From the IMG/VR virus record IMGVR_UViG_3300009506_000084, positions 1-64,000 of that record: a DNA stretch of 64,000 bases; one strand, written 5' to 3'. Under the pieces are notes generated by a model, which searched no databases, had not been told where the DNA came from, and saw only the letters and a program-made list of their open reading frames with translations. Made by a program: the position numbers and the translations under genes. The stretch is from a virus. Positions 16,254-24,496 of this stretch are shown here, piece by piece (within the stretch, counting starts at the first letter, position 1; every line of letters starts with the position of its first letter).

Positions 16254-17687
16254 ATGAATGAACAGGAAGTTTTGAGTTTGGTTGCGCGTGCATTCCAGCA
16301 ACTGGCAGAGGGCCAGAAGGCGTCGGGGACTCCGGCGGGGTATGCACCGCTCTACGGCTCAGGCGGTCTTTTTGGCCGCTGTGACGGCCCGTCGATGCTG
16401 GTCAACGCCATGGTTGGCCCCATCGGCGTTGAGAGCAAGTTCCAGTGGATTGGGAACGACACGGAACGGGAATTTGTTGACACCCTGACCCAGATTCAGG
16501 AAAGCGGCAGCGAGCAATCCACCGCCTGCGGCGACTGTGTCACGGTGTATCAGAAGGCTTGTGCGCAATTCTATTGTTTCGGACGGTTTTGCAGGCAGAC
16601 GCCTGAGGAACAGTTCGACAACATCGGCTTGCGCGCCAACGCCCAGGTCCCGGTGAAAACGCTGTTTGGGGCCATCACCGACGCGTCGGGCGCTGTCCTG
16701 GTCCCGATGGGCGAGACCATCAGCGACAGTTTCTATCTCATGGCACGAAGCGCGGGCTATGCGCTGCGCTTCAAGAACAGCCAGTTGATTTGGACGGGCA
16801 ATCCGGCCAACAACGCGGGCAGCTACGCCGAATACAACGGCTTGGAGCAAATCGTCAACACCGGCAAGTTCGACGCGTACACCCAACTGACCTGCACCGC
16901 ACTCGACAGCTTCTTGCAGAACTTCGGCAGCAACAACCCGCAATCGGCAGGCACCTACGCCATCCAGTCCTGGTTCCGGCGCGCCGTCGGCCAACTGATG
17001 CGCCGGGCGGGGGGTGCCAACATGGACTGGACGACCGCAAACATGTTCATCGTCATGAGCGACAACATGTGGGACTGCGTCGCCCGCACCTACGCCTGCA
17101 CCGGCATGGACCTGTGCGAAGGGCTGAGCGCAAGCGCAGCCGACGCCCGCGTGATGAACCAATCCGCGGACCAGGCCCTGAACCGCTACGAGCAGTACAC
17201 CAGCCAGATGCAGTTGCCCATCTACGGGCGCAACTACCCGGTGGTCCTGGACACCCAGTTGACCGAGACGACCGGCCAGCCCAACGGCGTTTGCTCCGAC
17301 ATCTACTTCCTCACCGAAGCCATCAACGGCGAAACCATCTTGTATGGCGAGTACCAGGACTTCAACCGCACGTATGGGCGGGTCCACCAGGAGATGCGGG
17401 CCATGTTCGCCAGCGATGACATTGCCATCACCGATAACGGTCGGTACGCGGTCATCCGCGACAACGTCAGGGGCTGCTTCGACATCCAAATCCTGACCAA
17501 GCCGCGGCTGGTGGCCCTGGCCCCCTGGCTGTGTGCCAGAATCCAGAACGTGTGCTGCAACGTCGGTGGCGACGGGACTCCCTATCCCGACCCGACCCTG
17601 AGCGGCACCGTCTATGAGCCGGGCTGCGGTCGCACCACGACCCCAATCCCGACCCTGTACGGGTCCTGCCCTGAGACCCTGAGCTAG
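16254..17687 (+). CDS. Major capsid protein (HK97-fold type)
   Basis: 477 residues in the expected position after protease and scaffold, with GTG-free clear SD (AGAGAGGGACGG) before ATG 16254. Middle and C-terminal parts (IQSWFRRAVGQLMRRAGGANMDW, MFIVMSDNMWDCV, PIYGRNYPVVLDTQL, FDIQILTKPRLVALAPWL) fit an HK97-type capsid with E-loop, P- and A-domains. Unusual features are more than fifteen cysteines, including CVTVYQKACAQFYCFGRFC and a Cys-rich C-terminus, which could allow disulfide or metal cross-linking of the shell. Confidence 0.85.
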   Translation: MNEQEVLSLVARAFQQLAEGQKASGTPAGYAPLYGSGGLFGRCDGPSMLVNAMVGPIGVESKFQWIGNDTEREFVDTLTQIQESGSEQSTACGDCVTVYQKACAQFYCFGRFCRQTPEEQFDNIGLRANAQVPVKTLFGAITDASGAVLVPMGETISDSFYLMARSAGYALRFKNSQLIWTGNPANNAGSYAEYNGLEQIVNTGKFDAYTQLTCTALDSFLQNFGSNNPQSAGTYAIQSWFRRAVGQLMRRAGGANMDWTTANMFIVMSDNMWDCVARTYACTGMDLCEGLSASAADARVMNQSADQALNRYEQYTSQMQLPIYGRNYPVVLDTQLTETTGQPNGVCSDIYFLTEAINGETILYGEYQDFNRTYGRVHQEMRAMFASDDIAITDNGRYAVIRDNVRGCFDIQILTKPRLVALAPWLCARIQNVCCNVGGDGTPYPDPTLSGTVYEPGCGRTTTPIPTLYGSCPETLS

Positions 17688-17693
17688 TCATGC

Positions 17694-17753
17694 AGCAAGT
17701 GTGCGGTGGGAACTATGAGCGGACAACTCTCCCGCCGCGCACTTGCTCCTTTT
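17694..17753 (+). terminator. Intrinsic terminator after the capsid gene
   Basis: An 18 bp stem pairs 17694-17711 with 17730-17747 (two G-U pairs), followed by CCTTTT. It starts seven bases after the capsid stop. Its 3' arm contains the -35 element of promoter P2, so termination and re-initiation are physically overlapped. Confidence 0.85.
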
Positions 17754-17771
17754 CGGGCAATGTGGTATAAT
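17743..17771 (+). promoter_or_regulatory. Promoter P2 (accessory island operon)
   Basis: TTGCTC at 17743-17748, a 17 bp spacer, then TATAAT at 17766-17771 preceded by TGG. The -35 lies inside the terminator stem of the capsid operon. Predicted transcript start is near 17778. Confidence 0.7.
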
Positions 17772-17801
17772 AGCCGCAGTGAATAGCCTGGGAGGGAGTT
17801 C

Positions 17802-18224
17802 ATGACGCAAGAAATGAAAAAAGAGGGCAACGTGGAAGAAGGGTCTGCGTTGCCCTCTTTTCAAGTTGAAGTCGTCGGCCTGACCCTGGAAGCAGGCCAC
17901 GGCATCACCTGCCAGCCCAGGGAGGGGTTAGACCCCATCTTCCGGCCTATCCCTGATTGGACCCGGCCAGAGCTGACCGTCCAGGTCAAGGGGACAGGCC
18001 GGGAACTGAAAAGGCTCTTTCGGAACCGGGCCTACTTTTTCGTCCCGCGCCACCTATTGGACCAAGAACAGACCTGGGACCTGGACGTGACCGACGACGT
18101 GCTGGCGGGGCTGAGGGAAGCGGGGTTGTTGACCCAGGAATTGCGAGACGCCATAGACCAAATGAAATCAACGGAAAGTTCTTGTATGCACAGTGATACT
18201 AAGGCGGTACCGCCGTGCATGTAG
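17802..18224 (+). CDS. Hypothetical protein with an attenuator-like hairpin in its first codons
   Basis: The ATG is preceded by GGGAGGGAG. The 140-residue product has a beta-rich middle (QVEVVGLTLEAGHGITCQP, ELTVQVKGTGRELKRLF) and a helical C-terminus; no family recognised. Codons ~7-20 encode a perfect 13 bp hairpin ending in T's (see 17820-17861). Translation of the first codons would therefore compete with terminator folding. It is the first gene of the accessory operon and may be a virion protein by proximity to the capsid gene. Confidence 0.6.
   Translation: MTQEMKKEGNVEEGSALPSFQVEVVGLTLEAGHGITCQPREGLDPIFRPIPDWTRPELTVQVKGTGRELKRLFRNRAYFFVPRHLLDQEQTWDLDVTDDVLAGLREAGLLTQELRDAIDQMKSTESSCMHSDTKAVPPCM
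17820..17861 (+). terminator. Terminator-like hairpin inside the 5' coding region
   Basis: AAAGAGGGCAACG (17820-17832) pairs perfectly with CGTTGCCCTCTTT (17848-17860), with a 15-base loop, an A-run before it and TTTT at its 3' side. It lies about 45-85 bases downstream of the P2 start point. Folding would end the P2 transcript as an RNA of about 85 nt. Confidence 0.65.
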
Positions 18225-18937
18225 AAGCCTATTGCATCGCGCACTACGGGGCGGATTACATCGGGTATGCGCTGGCGTCGGTGGAGCCGCACGTCGACAA
18301 GATTCATGTCGTCTACACGCCGCACCCGTCCCACGGCCGCACGACCGACCTGCCCTGCCCGGACACCCGGCAGGCCATGATGGACGCGGCCCTTGACGTG
18401 CCGAAGACCATCTGGCACGAAACGAGCCTGTTCTGGCAGGAAGGGCCTCACCGGGACTTTGCCGAATCGCTATGCCGGGGTGACCTGGCGCTGGTGGTCG
18501 ATTGCGACGAAGTATGGCACGGGGAGGTCTTGGAGCAGGCGTTGAAGATGGCCTACGACGGGGAGGCTAAGCGATGGCGCGTCAACTTCACAACGCCGTG
18601 GAGAAGTTTCAAGTGGGTGGTGACTGACCCGCTGTGGCCGGACCGCATCATCGACCTAAGACCGGGCAAGAAGGGGTATGGCTACGTCAGCGCCAGCCCC
18701 ATCTGGCACTTCGGCTACGCGACCCGCACCGACATCGTTAAGTATAAGATGAGTATCCACGGCCATGCGGGAGAGTGGAGGCCCAACTGGTTTGCCGACA
18801 AGTGGACGCCGTGGCCCCCGGTCGATGACCTGCATCCGACCAATGTGAATTTCTGGTACCCGCAGCCCTTGGACCGCAACCGCCTGCCTGCCATCATGCA
18901 CAAACACCCTTTTTGGGAGCTGGAGCCGATATCATGA
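18215..18937 (+). CDS. Glycosyltransferase family 2-like protein
   Basis: GT-A-type fold expected to transfer a sugar from a nucleotide sugar. Evidence: N-terminal YCIAHYGADYIGYALASVEP, a D-x-D-like metal site in 'ALVVDCDEVWHGE', and a late conserved 'HKHPFWELEP'. The family resembles the proteins at 23554, 25082 and 28860. GTG 18215 overlaps the previous gene by ten bases. It is the first of several glycosyltransferases in this island. Confidence 0.68.
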   Translation: MHVEAYCIAHYGADYIGYALASVEPHVDKIHVVYTPHPSHGRTTDLPCPDTRQAMMDAALDVPKTIWHETSLFWQEGPHRDFAESLCRGDLALVVDCDEVWHGEVLEQALKMAYDGEAKRWRVNFTTPWRSFKWVVTDPLWPDRIIDLRPGKKGYGYVSASPIWHFGYATRTDIVKYKMSIHGHAGEWRPNWFADKWTPWPPVDDLHPTNVNFWYPQPLDRNRLPAIMHKHPFWELEPIS

Positions 18938-19143
18938 GGGATGGAATCAGCCGTGCAACCCTTTGGGAATATGAAATCGCCAACATTCACGGCTCCAAGA
19001 CCGCGCTGAACGGGTTTGGCGCTGAGGGGTGGGAACTGGTCTGTTTTGACGACGGCTTGGCTTACTTCAAGCGACCGCGCTTGCCGGAACCCGGTTGCTT
19101 GTGTCTGGACCGGAGGGTGATTGTGATGGACAACTACGAATGA
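18934..19143 (+). CDS. DUF4177-like small protein
   Basis: 69 residues. The segment WEYEIANIHGSK...LNGFGAEGWELVCFDDGLAYFKRP fits the DUF4177 pattern (x-YE-...LN-x-GAEGWELV...KR). Function of that family is unknown. The ATG overlaps the glycosyltransferase stop (ATGA) and its own stop overlaps the next ATG. Confidence 0.6.
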   Translation: MRDGISRATLWEYEIANIHGSKTALNGFGAEGWELVCFDDGLAYFKRPRLPEPGCLCLDRRVIVMDNYE

Positions 19144-19976
19144 CCGAACTGCTCATCACCACGCCGCTGTGTCTCATCCATTGGGACGGTACCCGTCCCA
19201 ATATCCTGCAATCAGGCAAGCAGGAAGAAGGGAACGGCAATTTTACCGGCATTACCTGGGATGAGCGGGCGGTCTACGTCGCGTGCAGCCAGGACTTCCG
19301 GTACGGGGTCCAGATATTTAGCCGGAAGTTCACCCAGGGCGTGTTCCTGTGCAATGACCTGCACCAGACCCATCAGATTTTGTGGGCCAACGGCGGCTTG
19401 CACCTGTGCAACACAGGCAAGAACCGAATAGAACATTGGGATGGCAAAAGCTGGACCTGGACCGCGTTCAACCCGTCGCCGTGCGACATCGACCACCTGA
19501 ACGGCCTCTGGTTTGACGGTCGGCGCTTTTGGGTGACGGAGTTCCGGCACAGACCGGAAAGGCCGTCGGTGGTCCGGGTCTGCTCCGACGACTGGCAGCT
19601 TTTGCAGACCCTGACCGTCGGCCCGCCCATCCACAACCTGTACATCGAAGGCAACTGCATGTACAATCTGGTCAGCCGACAGCCCAAGGGCCTGTTGCGC
19701 ACCCGCCTGGGCACCGGCAACCAGAAAAGGCTTCCCGTCCGGGGAGAGGAAAACAACCTGGTACGCGGGCTGGCAAGGACGGCGGGTAACTGGTTCGTCG
19801 GCCTGGGCCGTTGGGAAAAGGAACGCGGCGACCGTCACAAAGGGAATGCCCAGGTTGTCATCTTGGACAACGGCTTTCGGGAAGTGGACCGCATCGTAAT
19901 CAAGGACGTGGGGCCGACCAACGACGTGCGGGTCATCGGCGAGCACGACTTCGCGCACAACGGGGTAGGGTGGTGA
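19140..19976 (+). CDS. Beta-propeller-like protein
   Basis: 278 residues in six or so repeating beta units: FTGITWDERAVYVACS, IFSRKFTQGVFLCND, HQILWANGGLHLCNTGKN, HLNGLWFDGRRFWVTEF, 'IHNLYIEGNCMYNLVSR' and ARTAGNWFVGLGRWE. This resembles SMP-30-like or DUF4915-like propellers. In a glycosyltransferase cluster it may bind or modify a sugar. The alternative start at 19095 is rejected because ATG 19140 overlaps the previous stop. Confidence 0.55.
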   Translation: MTELLITTPLCLIHWDGTRPNILQSGKQEEGNGNFTGITWDERAVYVACSQDFRYGVQIFSRKFTQGVFLCNDLHQTHQILWANGGLHLCNTGKNRIEHWDGKSWTWTAFNPSPCDIDHLNGLWFDGRRFWVTEFRHRPERPSVVRVCSDDWQLLQTLTVGPPIHNLYIEGNCMYNLVSRQPKGLLRTRLGTGNQKRLPVRGEENNLVRGLARTAGNWFVGLGRWEKERGDRHKGNAQVVILDNGFREVDRIVIKDVGPTNDVRVIGEHDFAHNGVGW

Positions 19977-20674
19977 GCGATTGGGAATGGCGGCTTGAGC
20001 GCAAGTACAGCCCCGACCAGCCGCGCGTGCCCGCGGGGTCGCCGGAGGGAGGGCGGTGGACGAGTGGGGGCGGCGGCATCGCCAAGGTGGAACGACAAGG
20101 TCCGAAAGCGGTGGCTCGTTACCTCCGTTCCAAGCCTAAGTATACGGATTTCAAGGTTCTTCCCAAGGAGGAGTTCGACGAGCGGTTTGGGAACGAGTAC
20201 GGCGGCCTTACGGGCGATACTGCGGCCACCGCCCTGCGCACGGGCGAAATCTACATCAGGGAAGGAAACGAGGACTTCGCCCTTCATGAGCTAGTCCACG
20301 CCGCCGGGTTCATGCCTGACGGTGCGGGTCGCTTTCTTAACGAGGGCATGACCCAAGCCGCAGCAGAGGAAATAGGAAAGCTCGGCGGAATAACAGTCTA
20401 CCCGAGTTATGGAAAGGAACGCCGTTTCGTAGAAAAATACGTGATTCCCGCTACTGGGCTCTCAGCGCAAGAGGTGTTCCGGGGTTATGCTGGGGCGGCC
20501 CATAAGACGAGGTACCTTGTTGACTTGATTTGGAAGAAGCACGGTGACAAGTTCTCCAACGCCGAAGATTGGGGGCCTAACACGAGGAAAGGTTTTGAGC
20601 AGACGCTGGAGCAAACCATCGGTTCGAATATCTATCTCAGCTACCTGATAGACGAATTGGGAGTCGCAAAGTGA
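19973..20674 (+). CDS. Tagged zinc metallopeptidase (HExxH...E)
   Basis: GTG 19973 overlaps the previous stop. Residues 1-34 are the tag: MSDWEWRLERKYS, then PDQPRVPAGSPEGGRW and a Gly run. The catalytic part has HELVH at residues 105-109 and NEGMTQ with Glu124 as likely third zinc ligand, a gluzincin arrangement. A peptidase with a portal-like tag could cut host or virion proteins. No signal peptide or membrane segment. A close functional analogue (22491) has a different linker. Confidence 0.75.
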   Translation: MSDWEWRLERKYSPDQPRVPAGSPEGGRWTSGGGGIAKVERQGPKAVARYLRSKPKYTDFKVLPKEEFDERFGNEYGGLTGDTAATALRTGEIYIREGNEDFALHELVHAAGFMPDGAGRFLNEGMTQAAAEEIGKLGGITVYPSYGKERRFVEKYVIPATGLSAQEVFRGYAGAAHKTRYLVDLIWKKHGDKFSNAEDWGPNTRKGFEQTLEQTIGSNIYLSYLIDELGVAK

Positions 20675-21543
20675 CCGAGATCACGTTCCTGAAGTCCGTG
20701 CACCACTACGACAGCTACACCGACTTCTTCAAGCTGGCGGAATTGGCGGGCTTCCCCGTCAAGCGGGTGGACGAGCTGGACGTGAGCCAGCCGGGCGTGT
20801 TCATCACCAGCCCGATGAACGGGGACTGGCGCGAACATCTGCGATCCCAGGCCGACCGGACCCGCAACGCCCACCTGATTTTGTGGAACATCGAACGACC
20901 GGCGGGCAGCAGCGGCAGCGTCGGCCAATACGGGGAGAGCAACCGGCGCCTGATGTACGGCCAGGAGGAAGACGGGTCGAAGGCCCCTTGCCGCTACATC
21001 GATGAAGTGTGGGTCAGCGACCGGCAACTGGCGCTGGAAACGGGGCTGCGCTTCGTCCCGCTTGGCTCCAACGCGGGTATGGGCAGACCGGGCCAGCCCA
21101 ACGAAAAGCGGTACGACCTGGTCCACATAAGCTACACTGGCCCGCCGAGAAGGCAGACCATCTACAACCACTTCCAGAAGTCGCAAGTTGGCCCCAACTG
21201 CTGGCCGCCGGAACGCGACAAGGTCTTGCAAAGGAGCCGGTTCGCCCTGAACGTCCACCAGGACAACCATCCTTTTTGCGAACCCTTGCGCTTTGCCCTT
21301 TTCGCCGCCTATGGCCTGCCCATCCTGACGGAAACGGTCATCGACGCCTTTCCCTATTGCGACCGGACCATGCAATTTGCCAATTACGACCATTTGGTGC
21401 CACGGATGCGCGACATGCTCAAGGATGATTACAACCGGTGGCTGGCGATGGGCCAGCGGTGCCGGGACCGCATGATTGGGGAGTTTGAATTCGGCAAGGT
21501 GGTGAAAGAGGCGGTCAACCAGACGGTCGGGGACTGGCGATGA
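20671..21543 (+). CDS. Glycosyltransferase (GT-B, CgeB-like)
   Basis: 290 residues. The C-terminal half carries the nucleotide-sugar-binding signature 'RFALNVHQDNHPFCEPLRF' followed by FAAYGLPILTE, as in GT1/GT4- and CgeB-type enzymes. The N-terminal half is a Rossmann-like domain with VFITSPMNGDW and LILWNIERP. It starts GTG 20671 overlapping the peptidase stop. The C-terminal half of the 38617 protein looks related. Confidence 0.65.
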   Translation: MTEITFLKSVHHYDSYTDFFKLAELAGFPVKRVDELDVSQPGVFITSPMNGDWREHLRSQADRTRNAHLILWNIERPAGSSGSVGQYGESNRRLMYGQEEDGSKAPCRYIDEVWVSDRQLALETGLRFVPLGSNAGMGRPGQPNEKRYDLVHISYTGPPRRQTIYNHFQKSQVGPNCWPPERDKVLQRSRFALNVHQDNHPFCEPLRFALFAAYGLPILTETVIDAFPYCDRTMQFANYDHLVPRMRDMLKDDYNRWLAMGQRCRDRMIGEFEFGKVVKEAVNQTVGDWR

Positions 21544-22037
21544 CCCACTGGCCGGACATATGGGTGAACGGGGAAAACAACCTGTGGCTGGTCAACGGGG
21601 GAAATCCGCTCTATTTGGATTGTTGTCGGGTTCGCGATGTACATTGGACCGTCGTAGCAACCCAGGTCTGCGCTTACTGCGGTTCGGAGAACGAAACCAG
21701 CCGTTGCCCTAATTGTGGGGGCAAGGTGACTGAGCGGTCCATCATCAAGGCAAAAGGAGCGACGGTCACAGTTTCGGGGTATCTGCCGAGTTCTTGGCCG
21801 CTCTTTGTTTTGGGCGAGAAGGACCGCCTGGAAGTCCTGCGCCGGTGTTGCGGGCGGCGGGATTGGTACGAATCGGATGAAGTCATTGTAAGGATGGACA
21901 ATATCGTGGTGACCGGCAGGAAGATTCCACACCTGGTTGTTCTGGACCCAGGCGATGAGGATGCGCTTGAACTGGTTGTAACGCTGAATTGTGATGCCCG
22001 CCTGTTTGTCGATGAGGAACGCTATGGTACCGGATGA
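21540..22037 (+). CDS. Zinc-ribbon hypothetical protein
   Basis: 165 residues with a rubredoxin-like zinc ribbon CAYCGSENETSRCPNCGG (residues ~44-61), flanked by beta-rich segments. ATG overlaps the previous stop. It is one of at least six small zinc-ribbon proteins in this island. No catalytic motif seen. Confidence 0.55.
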   Translation: MTHWPDIWVNGENNLWLVNGGNPLYLDCCRVRDVHWTVVATQVCAYCGSENETSRCPNCGGKVTERSIIKAKGATVTVSGYLPSSWPLFVLGEKDRLEVLRRCCGRRDWYESDEVIVRMDNIVVTGRKIPHLVVLDPGDEDALELVVTLNCDARLFVDEERYGTG

Positions 22038-22494
22038 ACTGTATTATCAGTTTCTGGCCCTGATGCCGCTGTGCTGTGTGGATGTGGCTATTGTCCAGGG
22101 CGGGGCGGTGTTACTGGTCAAGCGGGCGTGCGCCCCGGCCAAGGGGCAGTGGTGGCTGCCTGGTGGCCGCGTGCTGAAGGGCGAGACCTTGCGCCAGGCC
22201 GCGCACCGCAAGGCGGTGGGGGAAACTGGCCTGGATTGTCATGTCGGCCCGCTCATCCACAGCGCCGAGACCCTCTTTGACGACGGGCCGGGAGATATCA
22301 GCGTTCATTCGGTCAATTCCTGTTTCCTGTTGTGGCCGAAAGAGGGAGGGCAAAAGGTCCAGCTTGACGGCCAGAGCATTGATTTCAATTGGGTCTGCGA
22401 CCCCCAGGAATTCTACGAGTTAACGGAAGAAGGGGCGGAGAAGGTCAGATTGCACCCGTATGTGATGTCTTGTCTAGCAGGGGCCGGGCTATGA
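22024..22494 (+). CDS. Nudix hydrolase, GDP-mannose mannosyl hydrolase-like
   Basis: 156 residues. 'VLLVKRACAPAKGQWWLPGGRVLKGET' is close to GDP-mannose mannosyl hydrolases. The Nudix box is degenerate: GGRVLKGET...AHRKAVGETGL keeps Gly, the first Glu and the last Glu-x-Gly but has Lys and Gly where RE..E is usual. This is also a feature of the GDP-mannose hydrolase branch. It would act on a nucleotide sugar, fitting the glycosyltransferases around it. Start ATG 22024 has GAGG upstream. Confidence 0.68.
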   Translation: MVPDELYYQFLALMPLCCVDVAIVQGGAVLLVKRACAPAKGQWWLPGGRVLKGETLRQAAHRKAVGETGLDCHVGPLIHSAETLFDDGPGDISVHSVNSCFLLWPKEGGQKVQLDGQSIDFNWVCDPQEFYELTEEGAEKVRLHPYVMSCLAGAGL

Positions 22495-23294
22495 GCGACA
22501 ACCTGAAATGGGTCTTGAAAGAGGAAAAAGGCGGGCGGGGGTCTGGTCACTGGGGGCATGCCGGGGACCCGCCACACCGTGGCGGCAGCGTGGCGGGCGG
22601 CGGTCACTGGACGCTGGTCAAGGTCAAATGCCCTATAAACAACCCGGTGGCCGTCGAAATCTGCCAGCGACTGACCGCGGCGGCGGAGAAACGTGGGGAA
22701 TTTCCGACGACCGCAGAGGTCAAGAAGCACAACCGATACTTGAAATCTATGAGCCATGAAGAAAAAGTGGACTATATCATAGAGAAAAAGTTGAAAAGTG
22801 CCTCAAAAAAGCTCAACGCGGAAGCCGAACCTGTGTTGCGCAAGGTCTTGGAGGATTTGCCGGATGGGCATCTTGACCTAATCAGGGCAACACAGTTCAA
22901 GCTGGCCCGCAAGTGGCCGGAGGAATCTGACTACACCAGTGAAGACACAGCGGGCACCTTTTCCAGCATGAATAATGTCGTGACGGTACTCGACAAGTAC
23001 AATGACCCCGGTGTTTGGGCACACGAAATCGGCCATGCTGTCCACTACAAGACCGAGAGCCAGATTGGAGGGTATTATCAAAACACGGGCCTGTGGGGGG
23101 CAACCTGGTCGTCGCTTAAAAAGCACATGCCGACCAACTACGCCCGGACCGATGCGGCAGAAGGTTTTGCTGAGTGTTACGAGTACTATTGCAAAGGAGC
23201 CATTTTCAAGTACCAGATGAACCATGAATTGGTCCAAATTTTCGACAGGGTGTTTTCGGAACCACCCAAGAAATGGGGAGATTACATGCAATGA
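22491..23294 (+). CDS. Zinc metallopeptidase with alternative targeting linker
   Basis: 267 residues. It starts MSDNLKWVLKEEK, sharing the W-x-L motif of the tagged family, but the linker is GGRGSGHWGHAGDPPHRGGS rather than QPR-PAG. The catalytic motif HEIGH is at residues 178-182, with Glu224 or Glu228 (AAEGFAECY) as third ligand. A helical region separates tag and catalytic domain. I recall GSGxxGHAGRPG linkers from MuF-type phage proteins. It overlaps the next small gene by four bases. Confidence 0.75.
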   Translation: MSDNLKWVLKEEKGGRGSGHWGHAGDPPHRGGSVAGGGHWTLVKVKCPINNPVAVEICQRLTAAAEKRGEFPTTAEVKKHNRYLKSMSHEEKVDYIIEKKLKSASKKLNAEAEPVLRKVLEDLPDGHLDLIRATQFKLARKWPEESDYTSEDTAGTFSSMNNVVTVLDKYNDPGVWAHEIGHAVHYKTESQIGGYYQNTGLWGATWSSLKKHMPTNYARTDAAEGFAECYEYYCKGAIFKYQMNHELVQIFDRVFSEPPKKWGDYMQ

Positions 23295-23554
23295 ATCTGA
23301 ACATCATAATGGGCGACCAGGTAGTGGGCAAAATCAAGCCAGACGGGTTCTACTCCGACGATGAGCGATTGTCTCTGATGCTGGTCGACATGTTTGACGG
23401 GCGCGGGGCAGAAGTGTGGAAAAGCACAAAGACCGATGAGGGTATAGCCGATTCCATTGCCAGTTACGTCAAGCCAGGAGAAAAGGACTTTGAAAGCCTG
23501 ATGATGACCCAATTGACCCGGCGCGGTTACGTGTTGGCGATGGTGGAGGACTAA
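23291..23554 (+). CDS. Small protein coupled to the metallopeptidase gene
   Basis: 87 residues, acidic (MNLNIIMGDQVVGKI..., DDERLSLMLVDMFDGRG, KDFESLMMTQLTRRGYVLAMVED). ATG overlaps the peptidase stop. No known family. Its position right behind a tagged enzyme, as with the ORFs at 28666, 35173 and 36028, raises the idea of a partner or immunity protein. The latter is inference only. Confidence 0.5.
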   Translation: MNLNIIMGDQVVGKIKPDGFYSDDERLSLMLVDMFDGRGAEVWKSTKTDEGIADSIASYVKPGEKDFESLMMTQLTRRGYVLAMVED

Positions 23555-24297
23555 TGCCGGTTCTAAGCGGTTTCACATTCATTCACAACGGGATTGAAGG
23601 AGGCTACCCGTTCATAGAGGCCATCTATTCTGTCTGGCCTTTTGTAGACGAAATTGTGGTCATCGACGCCGACAGTGACGACGGGACACTGGACGTACTC
23701 TTGCAGATGGGCGACAAGGTCCGGGTCATCGATGCCAGGTGGGGCAACCGGGCCGGGGAAACGCTGGCCCGCCTGCACGCCATGAATGAGCTTTGCAGGG
23801 GCGATGTGATTGTCCATTTTGAGGCCGATGAGGTCTGGGACCCCAACCTACTCGGCGTCGTAACCTACCAGATACGCTACGGCCAAGGGCGCGATTTTGT
23901 GGTCTACCGCATCCAGGTGGAGCAGAATTTCCAGCGGGTGCGATGGTACCCGTGGCCGGTCCACCGGGTCTTTCCCAGGGGCAGCGTCAAGAAAATCGGG
24001 GAATCGACCAATCGGCACGGCCAGGCAATGGTTGTGTCTGCCGACCACGGCCTGCTGTGGGATTGCACCAACTGTTTCCGCGACGACTGGCTGGGCCGAA
24101 TCAAGAACCAGAGCATCTTGCGCAACCAAGAGGCGTTGAACCTGCTTGCGGTCCCCAACCACGCCAACGGCCCCAACCGGGTGGACGACATCGACCAATT
24201 TCTGGCACAACCACACTGGACCTACACGACCAGCCCCCTTGCCCTGCCGGACATCCTGAGGCCTCTGGTCGGGAGGACAAGCTATGCCCCTGTATGA
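23554..24297 (+). CDS. Glycosyltransferase family 2-like protein
   Basis: 247 residues. GT-A signatures are FVDEIVVIDADSDDGT (nucleotide-sugar loop) and 'VIVHFEADEVWD' (D-x-D site). The C-terminal 'SPLALPDILRPLVGRTSY' is shared with the 28860 protein. ATG overlaps the previous stop. Sugar donor and acceptor unknown. Confidence 0.7.
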   Translation: MPVLSGFTFIHNGIEGGYPFIEAIYSVWPFVDEIVVIDADSDDGTLDVLLQMGDKVRVIDARWGNRAGETLARLHAMNELCRGDVIVHFEADEVWDPNLLGVVTYQIRYGQGRDFVVYRIQVEQNFQRVRWYPWPVHRVFPRGSVKKIGESTNRHGQAMVVSADHGLLWDCTNCFRDDWLGRIKNQSILRNQEALNLLAVPNHANGPNRVDDIDQFLAQPHWTYTTSPLALPDILRPLVGRTSYAPV

Positions 24298-24496
24298 ATA
24301 CCGGTGCGTGGACCCGGAATGTCGTCAGGTCAGCGAGTATATGAGGCCGTCAGCCAAGCGCAACGAACCGGCGATTTGCAAGGTCTGTGGCAAAGCTGCC
24401 AGGCGCATCATCTCGACGCCGCAACCTTGGAAGGGGGTGTGGGCCGAGCCGGTACACCCGGAGAAGTTGAGGACCACGAAGGAGATATGGGAATGA
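24284..24496 (+). CDS. FmdB-type zinc-ribbon protein
   Basis: 70 residues. MPLYEYRCVDPECRQVSEYM...CKVCGKAARRI matches the FmdB/CxxC-CxxC regulatory-type zinc ribbon: a YEYxC start and two Cys pairs. It overlaps the glycosyltransferase by 14 bases. In phages such proteins often lie next to structural genes, but the role is unknown. Confidence 0.68.
   Translation: MPLYEYRCVDPECRQVSEYMRPSAKRNEPAICKVCGKAARRIISTPQPWKGVWAEPVHPEKLRTTKEIWE

Noticed and set aside
16359-17489. A 376-codon minus-strand open frame opposite the capsid gene
   Set aside because: No start signals, no recognisable domains, and capsid gene on the other strand is clear.
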